A DNA stretch of 64,000 nucleotides, from NCBI RefSeq assembly GCF_030253575.1, contig NC_080569.1, forward strand, positions 9,367,501 to 9,431,500, read 5' to 3'. The DNA comes from Rhododendron vialii. Its lineage: Eukaryota; Streptophyta; Magnoliopsida; Ericales; Ericaceae. The notes below the pieces were generated by a model. It saw only the letters and a list, made by a program, of their open reading frames with translations. It did no database searches and had not been told where the DNA came from. Shown here piece by piece: positions 33,601 through 46,384 of this stretch; positions within the stretch are counted from its first letter, which is position 1, and every line of letters starts with the position of its first letter. The translations under genes were made by a program, and so were the position numbers.

Positions 33601-36600
33601 TAAGAGAAACTCTAGTAGCTTTTAAACTTGCACAAAAATATTCACACAAGTATAGCCTTGTACCTGTAGTATCATAATCCATATTGCTGTTTTCAACTTG
33701 GAATAACTATTCATATTTTAGATATAACTTAAAAGTTAAAACAAAGGAAAAAGAGAAATAGTGAGTTAGAACATCAATTGACGGCTAAATTTCTTCTCAT
33801 CCCTTCAATACTTTCTCTATTAAAACAGAGAAACTACAATGCCGTAAATTGTAATGACTTGATATAATGATAGCAGTGAATTTAAATTTTGAATACACAC
33901 CAAACCATGACTTCAAGCATCATATATAATCCATTCAATGACCATGACTGACATGCAAATGTAAATAGGCGTACCAGAAGACATTTGTTGCACCTTGAAC
34001 AAGTGCTGACGAGTAACGGAGGAGGACTTCTGCATTATCAATTTGGACTTCAAACAACTGCAAGATGGATGCAAGTAATGCCAATAAGGAAATGCCAAGT
34101 AGAAGAAAAATTAATGCCCTATGAATATGTTGACACAGAAGTATGTTTAATAGATCACCATTTTGTTGAAGGCATCTTGTAACATGCACACAAGTGCCAA
34201 AACTAATGTATGCTGAACTCTGATAAAAGGAACCTCTTTCTTAATCACATTTGGTTGGCCTGGTTGTTGGATCCGCCAACCCGGTTCCCCCCACTTTGTG
34301 GGTTATCCACCCATTGGGTGATTTCATACATGAAGAAAAGGAATTCCTATTAACTACAGCCAATTGTTTAATTTTGCTAAACACAAAATAAACTGTCTAA
34401 GGACAGCATATAAACCTAAACACTTGCAGAACAACTTATATGTAAGGATAAAAAAATGAGAAACTCATACCAGATTGAGCTGTGGATGTGGTAGCAAAAT
34501 TATGCCTCCCCAAACCTAATCCAACCCCATACCAAACAGTACACTAGAAACAATTCAGGAAGACTGGTGAGCCACACTTACCAAACTGGACAGCGATAAG
34601 CAGTTGGGCTTAGATGCTATTAGCCTATTAGGCACATGACAGACATTGCTGCAGCATATGAAACTAGTCAAAGCAGCACTCACTACAACCGAAAGACCAC
34701 TACCAAACTTCCACGGTTGATTTGAAAATGCCATCTACCCTCCAATAGAAGGACAGCCTCAAGGACCCAAACATTCTCCATTGCTTCTAGCGAGCAAATT
34801 CACCACATTCAAAGGGGAAACGAAGGGAGTTGCACGTGTTTCTGTCATTATTTCTTTAATCCTTATCTTTCTGCCATTATACAACACTTAACCAGCCGCT
34901 CTTCCTCCTAAAAATCAGACATCCTTTTTCTCTTCCTCTATGCTTAGCAGAAAACCTATTCCTTATGCTATCTAGTTTTGGAGTTACTAGATGCATTTTG
35001 CGGATTGTGCCTGCTTCGACCATGGGCAAGAGGGTGTACCTCGAGGAGAATTCTAAAAGTCTAGAAGACAGCTCCTCCTATTCTTCATGTTGAGCTTGTG
35101 GCGAGAACAAAATAGATGCACTTTGGAGAAGATTTAGTTCATATTACATTGATTAAAAGACACTTCCGTTAATAATTTCCATCCTTGGCTCAAATGAGCT
35201 TTCGTAAACTACTTCCCTTTTTATAGATTTTTTGGAGCGGTTTCATAAAAGAGAGGATGTACACTTTCAATTTTTTTCTATTTTGTATAAATCTGGCATA
35301 CAAAGTCACCCCCCTTCTACCATGGTAGAATTCAATTTCCAAAAGGTAAGAGAAGTCAACAGAACATTACCACTATGAGAATAAAATTAGTTTCCCAGAC
35401 AAAACCCCGGATTCTATAAACTTAAACACAAAATGTAGAAAGTTTGAAATGAAGACAACAAAATACTAAAGGTTTCCCTTTATGCCACACACCATTTAAG
35501 GTTTGACACAAGTACTTTTTTGGTGCTGGACTGGACCCAGTTAAACAGCATCACCTAACACTACCACACAATGGTTGATCAGTTGAAATCTCCTATAAGG
35601 CTACTACTAGTTGTCCAGTACCAAATGCTTCAACAGCACATGTCACCTGAAAGGAACCTTCATACATAACCATAAATACTTGGTCGACTAGCAGAATGTA
35701 TGATTTGAAATCCACAGATGGTCGGAAACAACTACAGCCAAGACTCTACAAAGCTCCACTGCATGGCAGAGCAGGCAAATTGTAGGGAGGAAAGTTCATA
35801 GGGATGAAAAGGTTACGCTTGGGAAAGGATATTGTCTTCCCTCCATCTCTTTTGTTGACCAGGAAGAGGAGGATACTTTGTTAATCATTCTAACTTTACA
35901 GTATAGCAAAATCTTGTCGTCCAAAGGGTGAAAGTCTAACCAAAACCTTGTCTATGAGCCCGTTGGGGCAGAAAGGTATTTCGTATTTGTAGGGCTTGAA
36001 CGAGACTCTCCCTTCTCTTTTTCTTTCCCTTCCACTTCCTTCCCTACACGGAACCTTCTCGATCCCCTCCCTTTTCCTGGTCCCCCTCCCTCTCTTCTTG
36101 GTGGGAGTAAAAATAGATATTATGCAATCACCTCAATTGATGTCAGGAGACAACGTTCCATTATTATTAGAAATGTCACCACCACATCCAAATCACACAG
36201 CAGGAAGGAAAATTTCTGCTACACCTACAAAAGCAGTGAAGTCGCAACATACCCATTTGTGGAACAGAAGGGAGAAAATATGAGACGCAAATGATTGGCT
36301 CCACAGTTGAATTATCAAATCAAGAACTGGATTTCCATTCTCAGGCTCCCTTACAAAATAATCAGCAAGTACATCATAGAAGCACAACGGCCCTTGAGTC
36401 TCATCTTCAGAATGATGGGAAATTATATCCTTCCCAGTGAGAATTATATCTGTTCCAATAAAAAGGCAGATTATGAGTATATGATAAAACCATAACTAGC
36501 AATTAAGACAAATATCAATTGAGTCTAAATGACAAGAGTTGAACCCTTTATTACTCTCTGGTCCTGAATGTTAGCCTTTAAAGTCCTCTTCTGAAAATTC

Positions 36601-39030
36601 AAAGCATAAAATGTAGAACTAGTGGAGAAATGGCTTGTGAAAATGCATAAAAGTAGCAATATAGGGAAATTTGGGGAATTAATGCCTTTGATTTGAATAT
36701 AAATGCATTAACTACAAGCTCCCTTAAAAAGTTGGGATTCCTAGAAAGACCTAACATTGTGGGGCAGAATAAGATGCCCTAAACAACAAAGATTATAAGC
36801 CAAATTTTGAAGTCACTCCAATGCAAAGACAAAAGCCATTAAATACAACTCTTTGAAACACTTCCCTCCCTCCCTCCCACCCACATGTAACCTTCAGCTC
36901 ACCTTAAATATTAAGACGACGAAGGATACCATTGATCATGGACATCATAACTTCCTCCTCTTACATTCCAATCTATCTGTCAATGCATACATCCACTGAG
37001 CAGAACCTATTGAGCTACAATAATTGCCAAACAGCCACAACTTCTCTGGTTTAGATTTTCTGAAATAGCAACCAGAATATTAAGGAATACAAAAGCATTG
37101 CCCTCAAGGTATTGTCATCGCTACATGTTTCAAGCATCCGCAAAGGATTACCATTGGTTGGTTTCCTTCCCAAGAACAACCAACACAAGAACAATAAATC
37201 AAGCTGGCCGGGCATTGTTCGCTCTTCAAAGTGAATTGTCTTCCAGATTCTTACGACCAATTTCAAAAATTTGGACTGACTTAACTTTTTAATTTTGAGG
37301 ATAGGTTTGAAAATTTCATGTATAAGTCCCATAATTATACATGAAACCCTTTCAGAAGTAGAAAAAGAAAGTTAAGATTTTGTCATCTCTCTGAACCATA
37401 CTGGGAAGTGACAGATATGAGTCTCTGATCTTTCATTCATTGGGCTATCTTCACCCATTTTGTCATCAAAATAGGAAGATTAATTTAATCAAAGTAAAGC
37501 AGAGATTGCTGATCAAAAAAAAAAAAGTAAAGCAGAGATTGACTATAATGTCTTGATGCACTATTGGTAGGGCACCATCTGCCTTGCACATTGTGCATTG
37601 TAAACATCGCAAACAATTGTCGTGAAATTAGTTCTCAAACTAAGATCATAACACCTGTACCGCTTATACAAGATCATAACACCTGTACCGCTTATACAAA
37701 TATAAATTGTGAATGCTTAGGCTTTGGAGGTTAATTCTTACCCCAAAGGCATCCATGGGCTTTTTTCGGGCAACTATCAAGGACATGCTAAATATACTTT
37801 CCCTCAACAGAAAATCAACGCACTCATCCCAAACACTGAATTTCGAAAGGAGGCAGAACTCATATCTATGGTACCAAGGAGTATTTCAAGACATGGAATA
37901 AATTTGCTTCTCTATATCTTTCGGTCCCACATCTACCACATAAATCTGTGGAATTCTTTGAAACACCCATCAGTGTCCATTATATTTCCTCAGCCAACTA
38001 TATTCGAATAATCATTATGCAAATCATGTCACTAATATTTTGACTATCCAGTTCTTCTTTTCCAGTTGGAACATTCCGTTTGTTGAATTTATTTAATGAT
38101 GAATAAAGACCAGAACACATTAACTTAAGTCATCCAATGCCATATTCGAATGCAACAGAACTGCATACTCACAAGTCACCACTGATTAAAAAAAAAAAAA
38201 CAACTAGACACCAAATTTATAGAAACGAAATCTTAACAGTTACACCCATGGGCACCATTTCTCCTTTTCGAAATCCACATTAAATACATGCCACTTGAGT
38301 TCTGTGAGACACACCAATGCCCTTTCCTAAAAAGCACTAGCACTTCATGACACAAATAAATGTTTTATAATTGGAATAAAATTAAAGACTCCAACTTTCA
38401 ATGTCAACTCAAAGTTACTGATTGCAATTTTCTACACAAATAATTAGAAATTGAGCTGCAAACAAGCCAAGTGTTCAGGTTTGTTCGTTAATTTTTTAGT
38501 GAACTCGAGCTTGAGCCAATGAAATTTGATGACCCGAGCTCAAGCCAAGTTTGCCTAGGTTTTAGTCAAGCTCGAGCTTGTTCACAAGTCTTAACGAACC
38601 CAAAATATCATACGTGTTAATGCCCACAAGCTCATTCGTAAAACGAGCCTAAAATTGAGGGTGAGGTTCGGTTCGTTCAATAGATGAATCGAACTCGAAG
38701 CTCGGTTCATTTGGGAGTATTGGTTAAATTAAATGAGCACCCACCTCTGGCACGGTCATCAACCTCTAAAGCTACGTCCGCGAATAGCTCCTGCAACAAG
38801 TTCCGCCTCTGCGTTGGCGACGCGAGTGCCTGAAACAACAACAACAACAACAACGCCGCACAAAATCCAGTTCAGCTCTCACCAATCGATCGATTAATCA
38901 CACAATCGGTTCCCAAACAGACGATGAAAAACAGAGAAGACGGGCGTACTCGTTGGAGCTTCTTCTGGATTTCTAGGGTGAGGGCGGAGAGATAAGCGGA
39001 GGTCCGAGACGTTGCAGCTGGTGGTGACAT
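30602..39030 (-). CDS. Conserved plant protein of unknown function, 11 exons
   Basis: The exons in transcript order are 39030-38950, 38829-38745, 36449-36253, 34057-33975, 33036-32991, 32879-32823, 32735-32681, 32573-32473, 32364-32301, 32164-32031 and 30775-30602. All have GT-AG introns and phases that close to 1077 bp, giving 358 residues. I recall the family as present across land plants, with phrases such as LQELFADVALEVDDRAR, FYDVLADYFVREPENG, SSALVQGATNVFWIDIQ and TSPGGPMYPTR, but I know no established function. The interior looks helical. The last exon carries a strongly hydrophobic Trp/Phe-rich tail (about residues 309-346, YPWYWPSS) that may contact a membrane. The last intron (30776-32030) contains mitochondrial DNA. 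Introns 2 and 3 are over 2 kb each. Confidence 0.82.
31480..31890 (+). other. Nuclear insertion of mitochondrial DNA with rrn18 5' end
   Basis: From about 31764 to 31890 the sequence follows the start of plant mitochondrial small-subunit rRNA, including AGAGTTTGATCCTGGCTC, AACGCTAGCTATATGCTTAA and GGGGAGCTGGGCAGAAGG. It then stops abruptly after CTTGTCTCGCC. The preceding 280 bp are GC-richer than the host intron and are probably mitochondrial sequence upstream of rrn18. They include a 50-bp unit starting GGAAACTCGACAGAAAGTCT that is tandemly doubled near 31549-31649. It lies wholly inside the last intron of the 30602-39030 gene. It is a fossil fragment, not a working rRNA gene. Confidence 0.85.
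37642..37697. repeat. Perfect 2 x 28-bp tandem duplication
   Basis: The unit starting AAGATCATAACACCTGTACC occurs twice without change, in intron 2 of the 30602-39030 gene. Confidence 0.9.
38460..38725. repeat. Dispersed-repeat-like block rich in GAGCTCGAGCTT words
   Basis: The block is built from repeated CTCGAGCTTG, CGAGCTCAAGC and GAAGCTCGGTTC words, a composition I associate with common plant hAT-type MITEs. Borders are unclear. It lies in intron 2 just upstream (in genome order) of exon 2. Confidence 0.3.
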
Positions 39031-39575
39031 TATCGTACCGAAACCCCCCAAATCTCGACCACAAAACCCTAGATTTCAATCCGCCAGGTCTCTCTGGTGC
39101 GTCGTGTGCAATTGGAAATGCGTGTTGTGTGTGTATAGGTATGTCTATACGCGTGTTGAGAAGATGATTGAAATCCAGAGAAGATTTGCCGTCACTGTTG
39201 AAGCGTTTACCGACAAAGGCAGGCGATGGGGGTTACACGTGTACCTGCACAACTGCTTTGTAGGTAGGAGTAGTATATGGAGAGAGAGATGCGTGGAGAA
39301 CGTGTTGAGGAGGAGGAATGATAGAGTGACCTGAACAGGGATTTAGAGAGGTGACCGACCGGTAGGATCTGAGGCGTCGATCGACGCGGGTTTGTTTAGA
39401 GTGCTTGTTGTTTGTTGGGCCCTGGTCCGTCTGGTTAACGGTGTGGGTCGGTGACGGTTTGTGCGTTTGGTTGGCGCCGGGATCGAGTTAGGCAGCGGTC
39501 CAGCAACTATGACGTGTTAGATTATCCACATCACTGTCTACAAATTCGGACCGCAATAAATGTTTAAAAGAAAGA
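39031..39575. other. Upstream flank of the 11-exon gene
   Basis: This is the likely 5' leader and promoter of the minus-strand gene at 30602-39030. No TATA box or other strong element stands out, and no divergent gene is seen. Confidence 0.4.
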
Positions 39576-39872
39576 GAAATTGATTTTTTCCCATTCCTTT
39601 GTTTTTGTGTTCATCTATCTAAAAGGAAAATAATTTTGTCATTCCATTCTTTATTTTTTAACATTCATTCCATTCTTTGTTAACATCACTGCTCTGCAAA
39701 TATAATTTTGCACTAAAAATACACTTGCAGAGGAGTGACGTTAATAAAAAAGAGAGTGATAAAATCAGTAGTCATGTAAAATTACAAAAAAAATTCTTCA
39801 TACCTTCACATTAATATAAAACAAAAAAAAATGTATTTCGATAAAATGAGAATGTAAAAATCAATTCCCATT
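39576..39872. mobile_element. MITE-like inverted repeat
   Basis: GAAATTGATTTTTTCCCATT at the left faces an inverse reading AATGGGAATTGATTTTTACA at the right. TGCAAATATAATTTTGCAC forms a small palindrome in the middle. It is non-coding and about 300 bp. Confidence 0.55.
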
Positions 39873-40397
39873 AAAAATAATAATAGCATTTTTGGTGTAC
39901 TTTTTTTTTTTGAACTTTTATTTTTTTGGGTTGTACGTACTTCAAGTTGTCACACAACACGCATTTTTAAAGGGTTAAGAGTGAATACTGCCCCCTTTTA
40001 AGCTTTCACCCTGTCATGTCATGCATCCACTCTGTTAATAAATTCTCTCTTTTTTCCTCTTATTTTTAGGTTTTATTTTTACTTCACATAAGTGGTTGAG
40101 TGAAAGTTTAAAAGGGGAGAAATATTTATAAGCGTTAAGAGTGAATACTGCCTCCTTTTTTTTGAGCATCTGGTTTTCTCTTCAAAATTGTCAAGAATGT
40201 AATTTTTTTTTTGCTAATATTATATGCATCAACAGGCTTAGCAAGCTGTTAGTCTATTAATCAGCAGAGGATTCAGAAACTGTCTATAACCCTGAACTCC
40301 AAAGGCCCAAACCCGCTCCTTGTGGGGCTTGAACTTCAATTATGTTTTTTGGTTATGACAAGAATCTGTAAAATTATTTGGATGATATACAATAAAC

Positions 40398-40771
40398 CTA
40401 TTGACACATACAAAATCAACACAAATCGCGCACATAATTTTTGTGGGGCCCACTACGGGTCTCACATAAATTATTCGAGCTATTCATCAAATGTAAAATA
40501 TTTTTTCAAGGGCTCCACTAAAAATCAGCTCAATCCAATACCTATAGGTGCTCAATCCATTCATCTAGCTTTTCATTATCTTGAAATCCGAATGAAAAGT
40601 TAGATGATTGGATCGAGTACCTATAGGTATCGGATTGAGCTGATTTTTTGGCGGGGAGCCTTGAAAAAAAGTTTTATATTTAATGAACAGCTCGGATCAT
40701 TTGTGTGAGACCGTAATGAGCCTCACAAAAAATTTGTACACGATCTGTGTCGGTTTTCTGTGTGAATAGCA
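40398..40771. mobile_element. Foldback MITE
   Basis: The two halves are inverted copies: AATCAGCTCAATCCAATACC near 40525 pairs with GGTATCGGATTGAGCTGATT near 40627. The pairing extends outward through CTCACATAAATTAT/ATCATTTGTGTGAG to about 40398 and 40771. The arms are about 170 bp and imperfect, so it is an older element. No reading frame of note is present. Confidence 0.65.
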
Positions 40772-42039
40772 CTATATGTGTGCAGAAGAATAGTGTTTAG
40801 ATATGTGATCGTGACCAATAGATTCGTATTATTTCGATGATTTGGTAAAAACTGTTTCCATTAATGTCATGGTAATTAGGTGTAAAGTAGATGGGCCACA
40901 TTTTCAAATTGGATCTACTTTAATTCCAGTCTCCAGCGAACTACTCTGTGAACTGGAGGTACTCTTGGGGATCGTAGGTTTCACCACTTGTTCCATGTTG
41001 ACGATCAAAGTCGCTCAAATTGTAATCTCGGTGTAAATATGCGTGGAAGCAAAAAAAAAATTGGTGCAATTTTTTAGCATCACGATTCATTTGCCTAATT
41101 TCAAAGTCTAGCCATTTGCCTATTTCCTTTGTTATTTTAGTTAAATGGTTGTAATTTTCCCACCACTCTTTTTTCATCAATGATCCACCTAAAAATGCCA
41201 AAAAAAACGGTTCATTCATACCATTAACGGAGACAAACTTCTCCTCCCTAAAGTGCTTGTGATCAGGGTTATGACAAAGGTTTCTCCATTAGATGATGTG
41301 AAAAGTCAGAAACATGATTGCCAATTGGATATGGGTACAATGGTTGGATTTAAGATAGAGGCTGCTGCACCGCAGCACTAGTATCAAAGTGTCCATATCT
41401 TTACCGGAGACACCTTTACCGTCGAGTGAGAGCCCAACTAAAATGCTTACCTCTACTAAGGATCACAACTGAGACCTCATCACTGAAACAGCAAGCAACC
41501 TCCAAATGTCTTGCCCTGGGTACTTTTGTTGCGTGCATGAGCTCCTTCAGATGAGATCGAACCGGAGAGTGATAACACTCCAAATAACACATACAAAAGG
41601 ATTCAATCGAAAATCAGGAGATAAATCCATAGCTTTACTTGATCTGCTCTTTTTCATATCTGTCTTCTATGGGTTCCGAGTAGTTTATGGAGACACACTG
41701 GAGCCATGGCTCGGCCTTCTAGTTTGCTTTTCGCCGTTCACAATGTTATGTTGAAAAACATTATTAGGGTCAGATAGAGGCTTCTAACTGTAGAGAATAG
41801 CATGATTTGGATCACCTTTCAAAGGTCATGCAATAAGCTGAATCAGATACACCGTTCGATTAGAAACAATATATACCATGATGATAATGATTGGACACGA
41901 TTCAAACCCAAACAACTTCTACATGGCTATCGTTATTGCACTGTACATACTAATCGAAAAGCTTATCCTTAGAGCCAAGAGTCCAAAACACAGAAAGGGA
42001 GCATATGAAGCAGGTAAAAGACGAAGAAAGCGGATCAGC
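40772..42039. other. Intergenic, downstream of the ACR9-like gene
   Basis: No confident gene is seen. The minus-strand frame at 40941-41219 looks protein-like (KEIGKWLDFEIRQMNRDA) but matches nothing I know. The last few hundred bases next to 42040 are probably the ACR9-like gene's 3' untranslated region. Confidence 0.4.
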
Positions 42040-45000
42040 TCACCAGCCCATCAACGTTCTTCTGACCGTGTCCACAATCTGATTTCTAACAACCATATTT
42101 GACAATTCGAATTTGCAATTCTCATCTAACAGGAATCTGTAGACCTCCCACTCCCGATCTGCAGTTGAATGCCTCCCGATTTCAGCCTATAAGCCAATAC
42201 AATAGACCGTTAAATGTGTTTCACTAATCGACTCCACAATTAAGGATTGGAAAGATAGTAACAATATGTTAGCACAAGGGTGAAGTGAATAAGATATAAA
42301 TCCTACATCAGGGGAATCTTGATCCTCACCATTACACTATCCGAGATTCCATTACAGACTTAGATGTCGTCATGTCAAATGGCAAGTACATCACTGGCCC
42401 ATATGAAGTCACACCTACCACTAGAATTAGCTTTCCAAACTCCAAAGTAGGAAGGAAAATTGTATTGTAGAATTTCAACTCACATGGCAAGTAAATATGG
42501 ATGATGTCCCACCCACCACTTTCCTAAATTGCAAAAATAGGAGGAAATCTTGAATTGTAAAATGGAGTACATTTTAAACCATTAGTTTACTTGCCATATG
42601 AGGTGGAAGCATCTTAAGTCTGTAATGGACCTCTCCATTGCATTGGTGTAACTGAGAGGATCTTAAGCCACATTAGGGTATCCTCCAGAAATGTATCAGG
42701 TGATTGGAGCTTTGACCCCCTCAGTTTTTATTGCCTCACATTGTTTCCCAAGTTCAATCATCACTAATATCAACAAAATGTACCAGAATAAAACTTCCAC
42801 CAATGGAATTATACCTATATACCCCTGAGTGACCATGGGCTCATGTTCATGCCCACTTCCCTATGCAATTAAACATTTTCTTACCGAGAAAATGCAGATC
42901 CCAAGAGTTTTCAGTGCAAGCGTGACGTCATAGAAAACACGGGGTCTCCCACTTCCAGATAGCTCCACTGGATTAGCAACCAAGAGCTCAGTATCTGGTC
43001 CACGGTTTGCAACAATAACACGCAGTGGGTGAAGCATCTCAACCTTCAAACGAGAACATATTGCAGTTTGCTTCTCGGGATCAACAATCTTTTTACCATC
43101 CTTTTGCAGGATAAAAAGATCTAGTTCACGCTTATCTTTTGTAACTGGACAAAACCGACCATAAGCTATCTGATAAAATGAAGAACCAGAACAGATATCA
43201 CTATCAGCAAAGTAAATCTCATCACCAAACAAGAAACAAGCATAGTCATATGCAGCTCTCATTATCGTCAACCAACCAAACTTATGGAATACTCCGGAAC
43301 TATGCTCCTAAATGATGCTAAAACATATGCAAAGCCACCAAGGAAGATACAAATAAGTACCTGAATATTGTAGTCTTTCAATGTTCGCATAATATCATAG
43401 AGGAGGCCCTTGTGATCAATACACTGTATCTGAAGCAACGTATGAGATGGGCTCAGGGAATTGTCCATAGTTACATTTGCCTTCTTCAATTTTGTCATAT
43501 CCGGGCTAAGAGCCTGCGGACCAATCTCCTTATCCAATAGATCGCATCTAAATAATTCTTCAGAAACAACTGGAGAAAGAGAAGAGGAACCCTGATGAAA
43601 ATCGTACTGAGGTACAGGCAACTTAAGTTCACAACTGATACATGAGTCGCCTAAAACAGAATGCAACTGTTCACACGTCTCATCTTGTCTCTTTTTCGTG
43701 TGGAGCAGCTCCCTGCAATGATATTGTAGCCAATAGTCAAAATTGATCTAAGGGTTTCAATTGAGTGATTACCTTGAAAATAAATCAAATGATGTTTTCA
43801 TAACATCAAATGCTATTTAAGGAAAGAAAAAAACGTCCCAGGAAAATGGTGGAGAACAAACCAAATGAAGCCAAACGTTTCTGTGACATAAATTAACACA
43901 TTCACAAAATGCACACCACGAATCCTTGCTGGAAAAAACAAAGTGCTTAATAAAAAAAGGGGAAGTATGCCAGGAGAAATTTTAAGGACCAAGAATTGGG
44001 ATTTCTGAGGAAATGAAATAGATAGTTATGAGTTATGAATCTTTTGACTTAAGCAAAACACTTGCATACTTATTTTAGAAGTAGAAGTAAATTAAAAGGA
44101 GATTATAAACCTAATATCGTGAATATGCCATTGTGGTTATGAGCACTGAGATCAGGTTCAGTTTTCAATACAATATGCGGATTCTATGGACAAATTCAAC
44201 GAAAAGAAGTCAGCATGACATTAGATCCCACTGCAGAAAGCTCCGCTTACAGCAGAGTTTGAGCAAGGCAGCATGTAGGCAGCCTCACCCTCGTTTTGAG
44301 GAGAGACTGACATCCATGACATGAATCCCCAAATCAAAAATCTATTGAAGGCCAAAGAGTATGTGCTGAGTAAAAAAGAAAGGAACAAACAAAACGGAAA
44401 GTATCACATGATAGCTGCTAGCAACAACGGGATGTCACCATGCTGCCACATTAAGGAGGCAGTGAAAGTGACCACAAAGGCATTTCACAAATCGAACATA
44501 GGCTAGACAAGAATTCATCCACTAACGACAGGTCAGTACACCAGCCAATTTATTGGTCCAAAACACGCATCTACTAAAAACCCTGCCCAGCATGTCATAC
44601 AATGTGATGCTTTTTCAGAAGATATAGGCAACAATATTTGAATGTGATAAAGTGATGCAACTACTTACAAGTTATCAGTTATAAAGAATAGGTCCAGGAC
44701 CCTGCCATCGGGCGTCGTCGTCACTTTTACCCTCTCAATGGTAAGCTCGAGCTCGCACAGAACTTGAGTAACATCTGAAAACACATGACATTTATGTTAT
44801 GCTATGACTTCTAAAGATAAGAAAATGACATGACATTGAAGGCATTTGTAATTAGTAATTACCATATAACAATCCTTTTCGATCAAGGCAACAAAAAGAA
44901 AGCAGGTAAACTGGAGATGGCAGGGAGCATGGAGATGGCTGGTTTAAATAAAATGAGACTGTACAAGATGGACACAGAGATAGAAGGCGGTTTTTCAAAT

Positions 45001-46221
45001 TTGGCCATCTCACAATAGGGATGCTAGATTGGGGAACCACCCATAACACTATATAGCACCATCTCCCATCAGTTGAAACATCTGTAAGAAGGAAAAAAAG
45101 GAAGACATTACATCACTGAAAACCATAACCTAATAAATCAGATCTTCAATTTCTTAGCCCAAGGGTCCAGTCAGCCACTTTGGGCATAAAATGTCAAAGG
45201 GTGGGTCTGTACCCAATGACCAATGTACCCATCCAAGACAGCCTAAATGGGGGACTATTTAGGCGGACTAAACGGGCCATAGTTGCCTTTTTTTGAGTAA
45301 AATCCAGTTATACTTTGTGTGTGACCATATAAAAATCCTTGCATTACAGGTCACAGAAAACTCAAATAGCTGAAACTAGAGGCATACATGCAGAGAAAAA
45401 TTTACGGTCCATATCTTCCTTCTTTTTCTTGGAAATCAATAGAATATTAGTCATTATATATGTTAGCACAACTGTGCGTTTGAGCCTTCTCCGTAAGCTT
45501 GAACCCAAACCTCCCCCTAAAAAGCTTGGAGTACAACCACTTGAGTTAAGATTCAGATCAATGACCCATTTCACGTACGCCCAAAAGCTTAATAAGACTT
45601 GGAACATTAACGGTACTAAAAGTAATTAATTAGTTTAAGTCTAGTTTTTCCTTCCTCGTAGGTGTTCCGTGTTTCTGCTACGAAATTACAGACAAACAAC
45701 ACAATTCAGTACTTGGAAGCCGAATTACGTTCGTGTTCATGCATGGGTCAGAATCTGTTTCTCGAGCATTGAGAATTAAACACGTGAAATCCCTATAGAA
45801 CAACCAGAAAACAATAACAACCCCTTTGGATTGAGGGTTTGGATAAGAAAAGAAAGTATTAAAGTTTCTAGCCAAATCACTCGTTTGGATTGAGTAATTG
45901 GTGCGAAATGAAGAAAAAAGCACAAAAATGATATCTTTCATTGGCTCCTTCCAAATCTCTCACCAAATATCAGCAAATTTGGTGAGAAAGGATTCCCTTT
46001 CTTTCTAATGACACCCTTTCTGGGCTGTAACAAAGAGCGAGAGGAAAATTCTATAATTTGATTATACCTCCTTTGGTAATATAGAGGCCGTAATCGAGAA
46101 TGGTTCGGCAAATGTCGCAGGAGATGCCAGTCTTGTCGGGGCAATTGATGGTGATGACGTGGGGTTCACCCGGATTCTTCCCTTTCTGGATCAACACGGC
46201 GTCATCGCATAGCATGCCCAT
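42040..46221 (-). CDS. ACR9: ACT-domain-repeat protein, ACR9-like
   Basis: Exons in transcript order are 46221-46068, 45081-44863, 44774-44669, 43712-43361, 43169-42885 and 42186-42040. All have GT-AG introns, totalling 1263 bp and 420 residues. It opens MGMLCDDAVLIQKGKNPGEP and ends VRRTLMGW, matching the Arabidopsis ACR9 pattern as I recall it. Four ACT units are visible: VITINCPDKTGISCDI (about 22-105), LLSFCCLDRKGLLYDV (about 113-195), LLQIQCIDHKGLLYDI (about 250-340), and the C-terminal RVFYDVTLALKTLGICIFSAEIGRH unit. ACT domains bind small molecules, often amino acids. ACR proteins have no catalytic domain and are thought to be sensors; the ligand is unknown. The last intron holds a MITE-like hairpin. 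A (GA)n run lies in the leader. Confidence 0.9.
42317..42665. mobile_element. MITE-like hairpin in the last intron of the ACR9-like gene
   Basis: TCTTGATCCTCACCATTACAC at the left faces GTGTAACTGAGAGGATCTTA at the right. Further in, TCCATTACAGACTTAGATG faces CATCTTAAGTCTGTAATGGA, and CATGGCAAGTAAATATGG faces CTTGCCATATG. It is about 350 bp and does not disturb the splice sites at 42187 and 42884. Confidence 0.55.
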
Positions 46222-46349
46222 GTCTCGAAACACGCCGGCGGCGGAAATTCCGAGGAAATTCCGGATCGATTCCCCGGCGGGCGGCTGGTGAGCTGCAAAC
46301 TGGCGGGCTTCTTGTTGGGTGGTGGTGGTTGGTGTTTTCTACTGGAATC

Positions 46350-46350
<1 letters not shown>

Positions 46351-46382
<32 letters not shown>
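46351..46382. repeat. (GA)n microsatellite in the ACR9-like leader
   Basis: A pure AG run of about 32 bp lies some 130 bp upstream of the start codon (CT on the coding strand), a common feature of plant leaders. Confidence 0.85.

Positions 46383-46384
<2 letters not shown>

Noticed and set aside
40941-41219. Minus-strand 92-residue open frame with protein-like composition
   Set aside because: I recognise no family, it has no start context or splice partners that I could find, and it lies in a MITE-rich spacer. A profile search would decide.
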